A stretch of 45,214 nt of DNA from positions 1 through 45,214 of the forward strand of contig NZ_JACKZC010000015.1 of the NCBI RefSeq assembly GCF_014212495.1, in the 5' to 3' direction. A program made the position numbers and the translations under genes. Below are positions 26,548 to 34,097 of the stretch, in pieces. How positions within the stretch are numbered: the stretch's first letter is position 1; the number at the start of each line of letters is the position of its first letter. This stretch comes from Pontibacter sp. Tf4. Its GTDB lineage: Bacteria; Bacteroidota; Bacteroidia; Cytophagales; Hymenobacteraceae. The notes beneath the pieces were generated by a model. It was not told the origin of the DNA, made no database searches, and was given only the letters and a program-made list of their open reading frames with translations.

Positions 26548-27501
26548 TTAAAAGATGGATGCATGGCCTGGGCGGCGCTGAAACACAGTTACATCATTAA
26601 TATCCTGCAGTCTGCAGATAAAGCGGGTCATACGCTCTACGCCAAAGCCGGCACCGGCAGTTCTTGGCAACTCACCACGCTTCGCCACTTCCAGGTAATC
26701 TTTAAATATCTCTTTGTTGGCGCCTGTCTCGGTCATGCGCTTCAGTAGCTGTTTGTATTCATTCTCGCGCTCTGCACCAGACAAGCCTTCGCCAAAACCT
26801 TCGGGCCATACCAGGTCATAGTTAAAGTAAGTGCCCGGGCGCATCTGGTCTTCTTTGTCGTAAAACTCACGCTTGTGGTTCAATAGCCAGTACGGCGTAT
26901 CCAGCATTTGCGACTGCAACATTTCATAATCCTGGCCAAGGGCAGCTTCCAGCTTTTCAGTGCGGAATACCGGCCATTTCTCGTATAGCGGCAGCAGTTC
27001 GCCGCGCATTTCCAGCAGCAGTTCGGGCAGTTCTTCGTTCAGGCGGGAAAACACAAAGTTTACCAGGTCCTCCATAAAATCCATTACATAAAAGCGGTCT
27101 TTGTTCTTAAACTCAAAGTCTATCTGCGTAAACTCGAACAAATGGCGGCCTGTCTGGGCACGGTCAGCAAACTCTAAGCGCACGTTCGGCGACACAATGT
27201 AAATGCTATCCAGGTCGGGGTGCATCAGGGCCAGTTGCTTATGGAAGATCATGGACTTGGTCAGGCTCCAGCGCCTATCTGCGTACGGGATGCTGGCATC
27301 TACCACACCATGGTTAAGCGGGTCGGTTATCGGCGACAGCATAAGCGGCATGAGCTGCGTCAGGCCTCGTTTAAACATAAAATCGTGTGTGGCGCGCACA
27401 ATCCCCTGCTGTATGAGCAATACTCCCGGCAGTGCGGGCCGACTCAGGTGGCTTAACACATCTTCCAGCACCTTAGGCTCTTCTAAAACTTCTTTTTGCA
27501 T
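26548..27501 (-). CDS. Class II aaRS core protein of the Asp/Asn type without anticodon domain; candidate asparagine synthetase
   Basis: The 317-residue protein is only the catalytic domain of an AspRS/AsnRS-like enzyme. Motif 2 is present (about 101-130, with Arg108, Glu110, then TGRHLFEFTQIDFEF including Arg119 and His120). So are YPEGFGE-like PEGFGEGLSGAEREN (233-247) and motif 3 (GAGFGVERMTRF, Gly283-Arg290, then VFQRRPG). There is no N-terminal OB-fold, so it cannot read an Asn/Asp anticodon. An AsnRS paralogue of the same layout in Pyrococcus abyssi is an asparagine synthetase (established knowledge). The divergent AsnC-type regulator supports this role; asnC controls asnA in E. coli. 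Alternatives: an EF-P-type modifying ligase or a tRNA-like substrate enzyme. The catalytic residues look intact. Confidence 0.72.
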   Translation of the reverse strand: MQKEVLEEPKVLEDVLSHLSRPALPGVLLIQQGIVRATHDFMFKRGLTQLMPLMLSPITDPLNHGVVDASIPYADRRWSLTKSMIFHKQLALMHPDLDSIYIVSPNVRLEFADRAQTGRHLFEFTQIDFEFKNKDRFYVMDFMEDLVNFVFSRLNEELPELLLEMRGELLPLYEKWPVFRTEKLEAALGQDYEMLQSQMLDTPYWLLNHKREFYDKEDQMRPGTYFNYDLVWPEGFGEGLSGAERENEYKQLLKRMTETGANKEIFKDYLEVAKRGELPRTAGAGFGVERMTRFICRLQDINDVTVFQRRPGHASIF

Positions 27502-27673
27502 AATTATTTATTTGATTAGTTATTAAATATTCTCCTGCCACTATACTATAGTTAAGCAACACAGGTTGCACAATTTTAACACCTCATCAAAAATAAATCT
27601 ACCTCGTTATTATATTTTAAAAAAATGCACGTATAAATTGTAAAACCATTAAAAAGGATCTGATTCTGGCTAT

Positions 27674-28135
27674 ATGAATTACCAAATTGATAACCTGGAT
27701 AAAGAAATTTTAAAAGCACTGATGCTGGATGTGCAGCAGCCTTACACCGAAATTGCCAAAACCCTGGGTGTTTCGGGTGGAACGATACATGTGCGGATGC
27801 GAAAGCTTACAGAGATGGGAGTAGTAACCGGAGCAGAATTAAAGGTGGATCCGGTTGCGCTAGGCTACGACATCTGCGCCTTTATTGGGGTGTTTCTGGA
27901 GAAGGGCTCGGAATACAGGGAAGCAGTAGAGCAGATGCGCCAGGTCCCTGAAATTATAGAGCTGCACTATACAACCGGCTCCTATAGTATGTTTGTAAAA
28001 ATGATTTGCCGCGATACCAAACACCTGCGCGAAGTATTGAACGAAAAGATACAGGTACTGCCCGGCGTACAGCGCACTGAAACTTTTATTTCGCTGGAAG
28101 AGAGCATAAGCCGCCAGATCACGATTGAGCCATAA
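27674..28135 (+). CDS. Lrp/AsnC-family transcriptional regulator
   Basis: The 153-residue protein has an N-terminal winged helix-turn-helix (DKEILKALMLDVQQPYTEIAKTLGVSGGTIHVRMRKL, about residues 9-45) and a C-terminal RAM ligand-binding domain (about 65-150; ELHYTTGSYSMFVKMICRD). The length is standard. It is divergent from the AsnRS-like gene with 172 bases between starts, so it very likely regulates that gene and itself. In E. coli AsnC senses asparagine and controls asnA; by analogy asparagine is the best ligand candidate (inference). The gene ends at a terminator with the palindrome in its loop. Confidence 0.9.
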   Translation: MNYQIDNLDKEILKALMLDVQQPYTEIAKTLGVSGGTIHVRMRKLTEMGVVTGAELKVDPVALGYDICAFIGVFLEKGSEYREAVEQMRQVPEIIELHYTTGSYSMFVKMICRDTKHLREVLNEKIQVLPGVQRTETFISLEESISRQITIEP

Positions 28136-28139
28136 TAGG

Positions 28140-28170
28140 AAGAGACCTGCTATAGTTGGCAGGTCTCTTT
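28140..28170 (+). terminator. Regulator terminator with the palindrome in its loop
   Basis: An 11-bp stem, arms 28140-28150 and 28159-28169 (AGAGACCTGC / GCAGGTCTCT-like), followed by T-run. The loop is TATAGTTG and the closing C-G pair completes CTATAGTT. Confidence 0.85.
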
Positions 28171-28185
28171 TATAGTTGATGTTAA

Positions 28186-28335
28186 GCCCACGCTCGCGTC
28201 CCGCGAGTGTGAGTTATCAGGTGGCGTCCCGCCACGTTATGATCTGGTTTTAAACTATAACCAAAGTATAAACTATAGTTTAGACGCGGCCAGAGTCCGC
28301 TTAATAGCTCACACTCGCGGGACGCAAGCGAGGGC
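28186..28335. repeat. 28-bp inverted repeat flanking a hairpin, with GCGTCCCGC modules
   Basis: Arms 28186-28213 and 28308-28335 match in 26 of 28 positions as reverse complements. GCGTCCCGC occurs in each arm and again within the internal hairpin TGGCGTCCCGCCA (about 28222-28234). A full AACTATAGTT (28271-28280) lies between the arms and another (28339-28348) directly after. It sits between two convergent genes. Confidence 0.7.
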
Positions 28336-28347
28336 TATAACTATAGT

Positions 28348-29607
28348 TTACTTCAATTTCTCAAGCGCAGCACGTAACCTGCTCATTGAGGCCTTAATGT
28401 CCTCCAAAGATGCACCACCAACTGATAAGCGGAACCAGTTAAGCTCTGGCTCAGAACCGAACGCAGAGAACGGCACTACCGCCAGCTTAGCCTCTGAGAG
28501 GATGTAGAAAGAAATGTCTTTACTAGTGTGCAGCACTTCGCCAGCCGGAGTTGTTTTACCGGCCAGGTCCATCTTCACAGACAGGTAAATGGCACCCATC
28601 GGCTCTATGGCATCAACAGCGAAACCTTCTTTCTGCAGGTCTTTAAAACCATTGTACAGCACCTCCAGGCTGCTTTGTATCTTCTGCTTCAGACCAGTCA
28701 TAAAGGTGTTTACCTGTTCTGGCTGCTGCAGGTAGGCGGCTGTGGCCATTTGTTCTGCTTTCGGAGCCCAGGCACCCACGTGGCCAAGTATAGCCTTCAT
28801 TTTATCCATAACTATAGTTGGGCCGTAAGCATACCCAACACGCACACCAGTAGCAGCAAAGCTCTTCGATATGCCATCAATGTAAATCACGTAATCCTTA
28901 AGCTCCGGGCGCAGGTTTACCGGGTCGAAGTGCTGGTGCGTTGTACCGAAAGTCAGCATCCAGTAGATCTGGTCATAGAGGATGTAAAGTGGTTTCTCGC
29001 CTTCGCCGCGGCTCTTATTTTCTTCTATCACCAGGTCGCATATCTCCTGAAGGTCTTTTTTAGCGAACATGGTACCGGTCGGGTTCAGCGGCGAGCACAA
29101 AGCCAGCAGGGTTGCGCCTTTCAGGTGCGGAGCCACATCGGCGGCAGTCGGCATAAAGTTGTTCTCGGCCCGGGTCTCTACCATAACAGGCGTAGCACCA
29201 GACAAGTGGCAGTAATGGTTGTTGTTCCAGGATGGGGTCGGGAAAACCACTTTATCGCCCGGATCAACCAGGGCCAAGTACGTAGCATAGATCAGCGGAC
29301 GTGAGCCACCAGCTACCAGAATATCGTTCTCCGGGTAAGATAAGCCCAGTTTTTCTTTGGTAAAGGCCGTTACCGCTTTGCGGAGCACCGCTACGCCATT
29401 GGCAGGCGGGTAATTGGTATGGCCTTCGTTGTACGCTTTAGTAATGCCTTCTTTCAGTTCCTGCGGAATTGGATAGATGCTGGGATCAAAGTCCCCGATG
29501 GTCAGGTTGCAGATTTGCTCTCCACGTGCAATCATGGAATTAACCTCACCGGCCAGCTTTATAATTTCGGAGCCGATCAGGTTCTGAGCCATTTTTGAAA
29601 CGGTCAT
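28348..29607 (-). CDS. PLP-dependent aminotransferase, class I/II
   Basis: The start is taken as the ATG at 29607 (MTVSKMAQNLIGSEIIKLAG), since the upstream 25 codons do not look like the family; this gives 419 residues. The fold-type I pattern is clear: Asn175-Pro176 in SPLNPTGT, Asp212 and Tyr215 in YDQIY, the PLP lysine Lys248 in IDGISKSFAATGVRVGY, and an Arg in WFRLSVGGAS near the C-terminus. The subgroup (AspAT Ib/MalY-like) is found in Bacteroidetes and can act on several amino acids; the substrate is not readable. The gene is flanked by repeat elements on both sides; its stop codon overlaps an AACTATAGTT. Confidence 0.88.
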   Translation of the reverse strand: MTVSKMAQNLIGSEIIKLAGEVNSMIARGEQICNLTIGDFDPSIYPIPQELKEGITKAYNEGHTNYPPANGVAVLRKAVTAFTKEKLGLSYPENDILVAGGSRPLIYATYLALVDPGDKVVFPTPSWNNNHYCHLSGATPVMVETRAENNFMPTAADVAPHLKGATLLALCSPLNPTGTMFAKKDLQEICDLVIEENKSRGEGEKPLYILYDQIYWMLTFGTTHQHFDPVNLRPELKDYVIYIDGISKSFAATGVRVGYAYGPTIVMDKMKAILGHVGAWAPKAEQMATAAYLQQPEQVNTFMTGLKQKIQSSLEVLYNGFKDLQKEGFAVDAIEPMGAIYLSVKMDLAGKTTPAGEVLHTSKDISFYILSEAKLAVVPFSAFGSEPELNWFRLSVGGASLEDIKASMSRLRAALEKLK

Positions 29608-29729
29608 GTCAGGATGGGTTTGGTTACTGCAAGTTACGATTTCTGGAAAAGTATAGCAGCCGTAACGGGTAAAAAAGCTCAAATAACAGCCAATTTTATA
29701 GTTGTCGTGCTCATTTGTGTTGTTACAGT

Positions 29730-30235
29730 AGCAACTATAGAATGATAACGGAAACTATAGCAAAGGCCAGAATTCCCCTCCTGGGAGGGTTGGGGTGGGT
29801 TATAGCAGTAGTCAATTCTCTCAAAGATCCTTTCAGGATGGCAGAATAAAAAGAAGCAACCAGAATAACGCGGATCAGGAATTCCGAAACAGATTGGCTC
29901 CGGACAAGGAAGTCCGGAACAGCGGTAGTAAAACTATAGAACTATAGCCTAAACTATAGCAATAGCAGAAAATTCCCCGCCTTAGACAAGGAGGGGTTAG
30001 GGGTGGTTGGACTGCTATAGAACTATAGCCACAGCTATTACTTATGCCTGTCCCTACCGGGCCAGTTGAGTTACAAACTCAACACCATAGTTAGACACGG
30101 GTTACAAACCCGCGCCAGCGGAGAAAGACTAACTATAGAGCCATAGCCTAACTATAACAGAACCCAAAAGTCTCCCTCTCCTGTTTTGGGGGTAGGGGCC
30201 CTCGATAAAAGGAGAGGGCTGGGGTGAGGTAACCC
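29730..30235. repeat. Mosaic repeat island C
   Basis: No gene seen in 29608-30308. It contains about eight CTATAG copies, among them tandem pairs at 8-base period (29934, 30013). Three C-rich/G-rich modules are at about 29769, 29973 and 30172. A pair of AGGAANTCCGRAACAG units is at 29876 and 29908, and two hairpins with a shared TACAA loop at 30065-30083 and 30098-30112. It shares the C-rich/G-rich modules with islands A and B but not the GC-rich block. Confidence 0.7.
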
Positions 30236-30248
30236 GATTCAGACAAAC

Positions 30249-30288
30249 AAAAACGCCCGGGCAGGTTTTACACTTGCCGGGCGCTTTG
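30249..30288 (-). terminator. DUF4407 gene terminator
   Basis: On the minus strand CGCCCGG (30277-30283) pairs with CCGGGCG (30254-30260), followed by five T. It lies 20-60 bases past the stop at 30309. Confidence 0.75.
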
Positions 30289-30308
30289 CTTATAGTTTAA
30301 TTACTTTC

Positions 30309-31484
30309 TTACCACTTATAGTAGCCGTTCTCTTCACCATCGTTCAGTATTTCGGTGGCGGTGTTCGGACTGCGGTTAATATCTGCCAGTTTACGTTCTC
30401 TCCAAACAGCTGCCGATTCGCGTACGGCATCCAGGTGTGCATCCGATTTCAGTTTTTCCTCTTCCCGTTTGGCATCGATTTCATACTCCTGGCGGGCGGC
30501 AAATTTTGCTTCGGTTACAGCCTGTTTAATATCATATTGCTTCTGGCGCTCGGCCACACGTTGTATTTCCTGCGTGGTGCGTTCGTGCTCTACCCCCTTC
30601 AGAATATCGTCATAAGGCCCTTTATTGGTGATAAGTTTGGTAAAGATCGGAGCAGTCTCGAGCATGATGAACAGCAGTGTAATAAAGAACACCGGCAACC
30701 ACGGCAGTTGGTTCAGGGCATCAATACGGGCCATCAACCCGTCGTAGTTCGAGAAGCTTTTCTGGCCTTCGGCAACTGTCTCGTCATACTGCTTCATCAA
30801 ATCAGCAATACGTTTTTCCTTTACCAGAATCCGGTCGGCGGCGCTGGCCTGTAGCAGTTTCAGTTCTTCGTCTACTTTGTCGTACTGGCGTTTTTTCTCT
30901 TCGTAAATCGGGCCTTTGCCTATTTTACCGGTGCCACCAGTTCCGTCGGCTTCGGCAGCTACGATCTCGTATAGTTTGTTGCGCTCCTGTACTTTAGCTT
31001 CAATTTCAGAACGGATGGCAGCAATCTCAGATTTAACAGAATCCACCTCGGCAAACTGTTTTCCTACCAGGGTTTTGTGCTGTATTGCCAGTTCGGCCTG
31101 CTTTTCTTTCAGTATCGCCTGTATCTCTTTATCAAAGATCTTCAGCTCCAGCGGCTTCGAGATAACGATTGCCAGTACCAGGGCCAGCAAAATACGGGGC
31201 GTCACCATCAGCAGTTCTTTCCAGAAGCGGCCTTCTTTGCGGATGGTGGAAACTATAAAACGGTCGAGGTTAAAGATAACGGCACCCCACAACAAGCCAA
31301 AAGCTACAGCCATTGGTACCGAATCGAAAACAGAATACAGGGCATACCCGCCCGAAATGCTGGCCAGCACGCCCGTAAACAGAACGGTAGCGCCCACACC
31401 GGCATATTTTATGTGCTCCGATTTAGAACACTTCTCTAAAATGGTATCGTCGGCTCCGGCGCACCACCAAAAAAAATTCTTCAT
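30309..31484 (-). CDS. DUF4407 domain membrane protein
   Basis: The 391-residue protein starts with WCAGADDTILEKC, typical of DUF4407. Four membrane segments are likely: about 27-49, 55-75, 92-110 and 262-283. Between the third and fourth lies a long coiled coil (120-255, with AELAIQHKTLVGKQFAEVDSVKSE and Glu/Lys-rich repeats), and a second charged helix follows (300-370, EERTTQEIQRV-like). Function is unknown; the topology suggests a scaffold with a long extracytoplasmic or cytoplasmic coiled-coil arm. No obvious operon partners; the next gene upstream (31647) is on the same strand, 162 bases away. The conserved DRF in FNLDRFIVS is a family feature. Confidence 0.85.
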   Translation of the reverse strand: MKNFFWWCAGADDTILEKCSKSEHIKYAGVGATVLFTGVLASISGGYALYSVFDSVPMAVAFGLLWGAVIFNLDRFIVSTIRKEGRFWKELLMVTPRILLALVLAIVISKPLELKIFDKEIQAILKEKQAELAIQHKTLVGKQFAEVDSVKSEIAAIRSEIEAKVQERNKLYEIVAAEADGTGGTGKIGKGPIYEEKKRQYDKVDEELKLLQASAADRILVKEKRIADLMKQYDETVAEGQKSFSNYDGLMARIDALNQLPWLPVFFITLLFIMLETAPIFTKLITNKGPYDDILKGVEHERTTQEIQRVAERQKQYDIKQAVTEAKFAARQEYEIDAKREEEKLKSDAHLDAVRESAAVWRERKLADINRSPNTATEILNDGEENGYYKW

Positions 31485-31646
31485 TTATTATGACTGAACA
31501 GAGTGACGCTGACGCAAGGGCAGCCTGCAATATTAACGCGCAACTTACTGGTTTTTATACTTTTGGACACTAAAATGTGACGAACCGCCAACTAAATGTG
31601 ATGAAATTACGCTTACTGCGGCAACAGAAACATTCTTTAATTTAGT

Positions 31647-32372
31647 TCAATTGTCCTGAAAGCTTTCTTCCAACTTATTGTAAAGCAAAAACGAGGCCAT
31701 GGCACTGGCAATTACCGTGCGTGTATCACTTTGAAGATCAGGATTTAACCACACTTTGCCACCATTAATAACCTGCACTGCTCCCACCACGCTACCGGAA
31801 TCCCTGAACTCATAGCCCACGATCTCTGAAAGCGGCAAGCCTTTGCCTTCAAATTTATAAACAGGATCTATCTTAAAGGTGGTAGTTCCGTTTGAGAGCT
31901 CTCCGAAAAACTCTTTGCGCTTAAAATAATGACGCGGGTCTACGGTTATCAGACGCCACTCCTCACCTTCCGGCGACGTGATCTTACTGACATAATACTC
32001 CATGTTCGGCGACAGTTCTATCGTCAGGCCTTTACCATCCTCCCACGACTTTATACCCAGGTAGCTCCCCGAGATCATCGACCATTCCTGCCCCTGGCTG
32101 TTCCGCAAACTAAGCTGGTACTTCTGGGTTGCTTCGTTTTCGTTGTAGCCAAAAATATTGGTTCCACTCTTTTGCACCCAGCCGCGCTTTACATTGGTTA
32201 CAGTATAGGTGCCGATGGTGAAGTCGCCGTTCGGTTTCAGCATTTTGCGTCCTTCAACAGGCAGTTCCTCCGCCTGCTGCTTAAAATCAGACTGCAACGC
32301 CATTTGCGGCACTGTGCAAGCCGATAGTGTAGCGGTCACAGCCAGCATAGTGATGATCAGGGGCTTTTTCAT
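31647..32372 (-). CDS. Lipoprotein of unknown function
   Basis: The 241-residue product has a lipobox TLSAC (Cys19) after a short signal. The mature part is beta-rich with paired motifs (GTYTVTNVKRGWVQKSGTNIFG; NMEYYVSKITSPEGEEWRLI), and the C-terminal third ends with NGGKVWLNPDLQSDTRTVIASAMASFLLY. I do not recognise the family. The start at 32372 is set by the lipoprotein signal. A perfect 20-bp tandem duplication lies 10 bases upstream of the start. It precedes DUF4407 on the same strand and may be co-expressed. Confidence 0.7.
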   Translation of the reverse strand: MKKPLIITMLAVTATLSACTVPQMALQSDFKQQAEELPVEGRKMLKPNGDFTIGTYTVTNVKRGWVQKSGTNIFGYNENEATQKYQLSLRNSQGQEWSMISGSYLGIKSWEDGKGLTIELSPNMEYYVSKITSPEGEEWRLITVDPRHYFKRKEFFGELSNGTTTFKIDPVYKFEGKGLPLSEIVGYEFRDSGSVVGAVQVINGGKVWLNPDLQSDTRTVIASAMASFLLYNKLEESFQDN

Positions 32373-32381
32373 AGTTTATAG

Positions 32382-32421
32382 TTAGCCAGGTAAGTTGTAT
32401 TTTAGCCAGGTAAGTTGTATT
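32382..32421. repeat. Perfect 20-bp tandem duplication
   Basis: TTAGCCAGGTAAGTTGTATT occurs twice head-to-tail (32382-32401, 32402-32421), directly upstream of the lipoprotein start codon. Confidence 0.9.
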
Positions 32422-32599
32422 AGTATAGTATTGAATCTTATAATTAATGGGCCAGAGGTCCAACTATAGCCGACACGGCGAGGACGCTCGCGCCATATCA
32501 AGATAAACTATAGTTCTTCAACTACAAAGAGCACAAAACTATAAATACCGTTGCCCGCATCATAAAATAAAAGGGCAAATAACCATACAGGTCATTCAC

Positions 32600-32635
32600 C
32601 CTTTCTAACTTTTTAACTTCCCAACTTTCTAACTG
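32600..32635. repeat. Heptad repeat arm at the serine dehydratase stop
   Basis: CTTTCTAACTTTTTAACTT units abut the minus-strand stop codon at 32636. Same family as the arms at 24820-24970, here seen as a single arm. Confidence 0.55.
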
Positions 32636-33541
32636 TTACACTGCATCTTCGTCAGGCAGAATCTCTACATCCTGCACCAGCACAAAGTTCTCGATCTCGC
32701 GGGCACGTGGTGTATTGGCCAGGCCACCTTCAGCAGTTTCTTTGTACTTACGCTCCATGCTTTCGCCTACTTCGCCGAGGGCAGCCACACACTGGTCTAC
32801 CGGTATAACCGGATCTACGCCGGCAATGGCCAACTGCGACGAGGAATATGCAATAGCAGCCGCACTGGCGTTACGCACAATGCACGGCACTTCTACAAGT
32901 CCAGCTACCGGGTCGCACACCAGGCCCAGCATACACTGTATAGTTATGGCTACCGCATTAAACACCTGCTTTGTATCACCGCCCAGGCAGTAAACGATAC
33001 CGCCGGCCGCCATGGCTGCAGCGCTGCCGGTTTCGGCCTGGCAACCGCCCACGGCACCTGCCAGCGAGGCATTCTGCTCAATAATCAGGGCTATACCAGC
33101 TGCAACCAGCAGGGCTTCGTGTATTTTTCTGTCTTCCAGTCCGTGCAGGTCCTGCAGCGTGGTAAAGGCACCCGGCAAAATACCCGACGCGCCAGCCGTA
33201 GGTGCTGCCACCACACGCCCCATACACGAGTTAACTTCCTTGGCACCCAACGCCCTTGAAACCAGCATCTGGAACTCCGGCGACAGTACGGTAACCGGCG
33301 AGTTAGCTACTTTTTTGGCTCCGTTGTTCACCATGCCCGAGCGTGAGGTCATGTTTTCGGTGAGGCCGGTTTTTACGGCATCCTTCATCACTTCGTACGC
33401 CTTGGCAATGTTTTCCCAGATAAATTCTTCGGTACGGCCTTTCTGCTCAATTTCGTACTCCAGCACCGGCTGGTATAGTGGCTGGCCGGTCTCTGCGCAG
33501 TGCGCGTCCCAGCTCTTAAAATCAGTGAATAATAACGACAT
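32636..33541 (-). CDS. sdaAA: L-serine ammonia-lyase, iron-sulfur-dependent, alpha (catalytic) part
   Basis: The enzyme turns L-serine into pyruvate and ammonia with a 4Fe-4S cluster. The start is the ATG at 33541 (MSLLFTDFKSWDAH; 301 residues). The alpha-domain signatures are present: SRSGMVNNGAKKV, NSCMGRVVAAPTAGASGILPGA, GAVGGCQAETGSAAAMAAGG and the cysteine cluster region in QCMLGLVCDPVAGLVEVPCIVRN. There is no beta (ACT-like/SDH-beta) domain or gene nearby, though type 2 enzymes usually have one fused or adjacent; either a separate sdaAB lies elsewhere or the alpha part works alone. The divergent neighbour is acyP. Links to GcvP through serine/glycine metabolism. Confidence 0.93.
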   Translation of the reverse strand: MSLLFTDFKSWDAHCAETGQPLYQPVLEYEIEQKGRTEEFIWENIAKAYEVMKDAVKTGLTENMTSRSGMVNNGAKKVANSPVTVLSPEFQMLVSRALGAKEVNSCMGRVVAAPTAGASGILPGAFTTLQDLHGLEDRKIHEALLVAAGIALIIEQNASLAGAVGGCQAETGSAAAMAAGGIVYCLGGDTKQVFNAVAITIQCMLGLVCDPVAGLVEVPCIVRNASAAAIAYSSSQLAIAGVDPVIPVDQCVAALGEVGESMERKYKETAEGGLANTPRAREIENFVLVQDVEILPDEDAV

Positions 33542-33610
33542 ATAGTTCTGTTCTAAACCTGCCGGATGCATTTAAAAACGGCGGCAATAAAGATAAATCA
33601 AATTTCAGCA

Positions 33611-33630
33611 AAGCCCTATAGTTGGGGCTT
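33611..33630. repeat. Hairpin with CTATAGTTG loop between divergent genes
   Basis: AAGCCC (33611-33616) pairs with GGGCTT (33625-33630); the 8-base loop TATAGTTG is the same as in the terminator at 28140-28170. It lies between divergent genes, so it is not an ordinary terminator of either. Confidence 0.6.
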
Positions 33631-33698
33631 ATAGTATAACAACGGCACTACCCTGTTTTGTTCTAACACGGGCGCTGTAAAGCTCTGGCTAACAAGCT

Positions 33699-33706
33699 TA
33701 ACTTTG
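33699..33706 (+). promoter_or_regulatory. Probable -7 element for acyP
   Basis: TAACTTTG matches TAnnTTTG, 48 bases before the ATG at 33747. No good TTTG at the -33 position. Confidence 0.4.
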
Positions 33707-33746
33707 CTGCGTAGCACATGATGCAGCTAACTTAAACTATAAAACC

Positions 33747-34031
33747 ATGAACAACAACTATAAACGGGTATCTATGAAAGTATACGGAAAAGTGCAGGGG
33801 GTATTTTTCAGGGCCAGCACCCAGGAGAAAGCACAGGAACTTGGACTTACCGGTTTTGTGCAGAACGAGCCCGACGGCACCGTGTATTTAGAAGCCGAAG
33901 GCGACCCCGAAACTATAGCCAAACTCGAAGCCTGGGCGCACCGCGGGCCGGAGCGGGCTAAGGTTGAAAAAGTGGTAGTTAAAGAGTTAGATGGACTGGC
34001 TGGGTTTGAGAAGTTTGAGCAGCGGCGGTGA
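33747..34031 (+). CDS. acyP: Acylphosphatase
   Basis: This 94-residue enzyme hydrolyses carboxyl-phosphate bonds in acyl phosphates. The signature [27 protein letters not shown] is complete, with the catalytic Arg22 and Asn40, then [12 protein letters not shown]. Start at the ATG 33747. It is transcribed away from the serine dehydratase; an AT-rich break of about 60 bases separates it from the exonuclease gene. Confidence 0.95.
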   Translation: MNNNYKRVSMKVYGKVQGVFFRASTQEKAQELGLTGFVQNEPDGTVYLEAEGDPETIAKLEAWAHRGPERAKVEKVVVKELDGLAGFEKFEQRR

Positions 34032-34097
34032 TTCAAATCATATTGCTAATCATATTTTATTTAGTATATTTATAATACAAGATAAAATACATCAGCT

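Noticed and set aside
28528..29304. Plus-strand open frame of 258 codons
   Set aside because: Antisense shadow of the aminotransferase.
30060..30115. tRNA-like cloverleaf from the GTTACAAAC hairpins
   Set aside because: No acceptor stem, no T-loop consensus and stems too short; better explained as small hairpin repeats.
31550..31575. TACTTTTG promoter-like element on the plus strand
   Set aside because: No plus-strand gene follows; neighbours are minus-strand, so it is probably chance.
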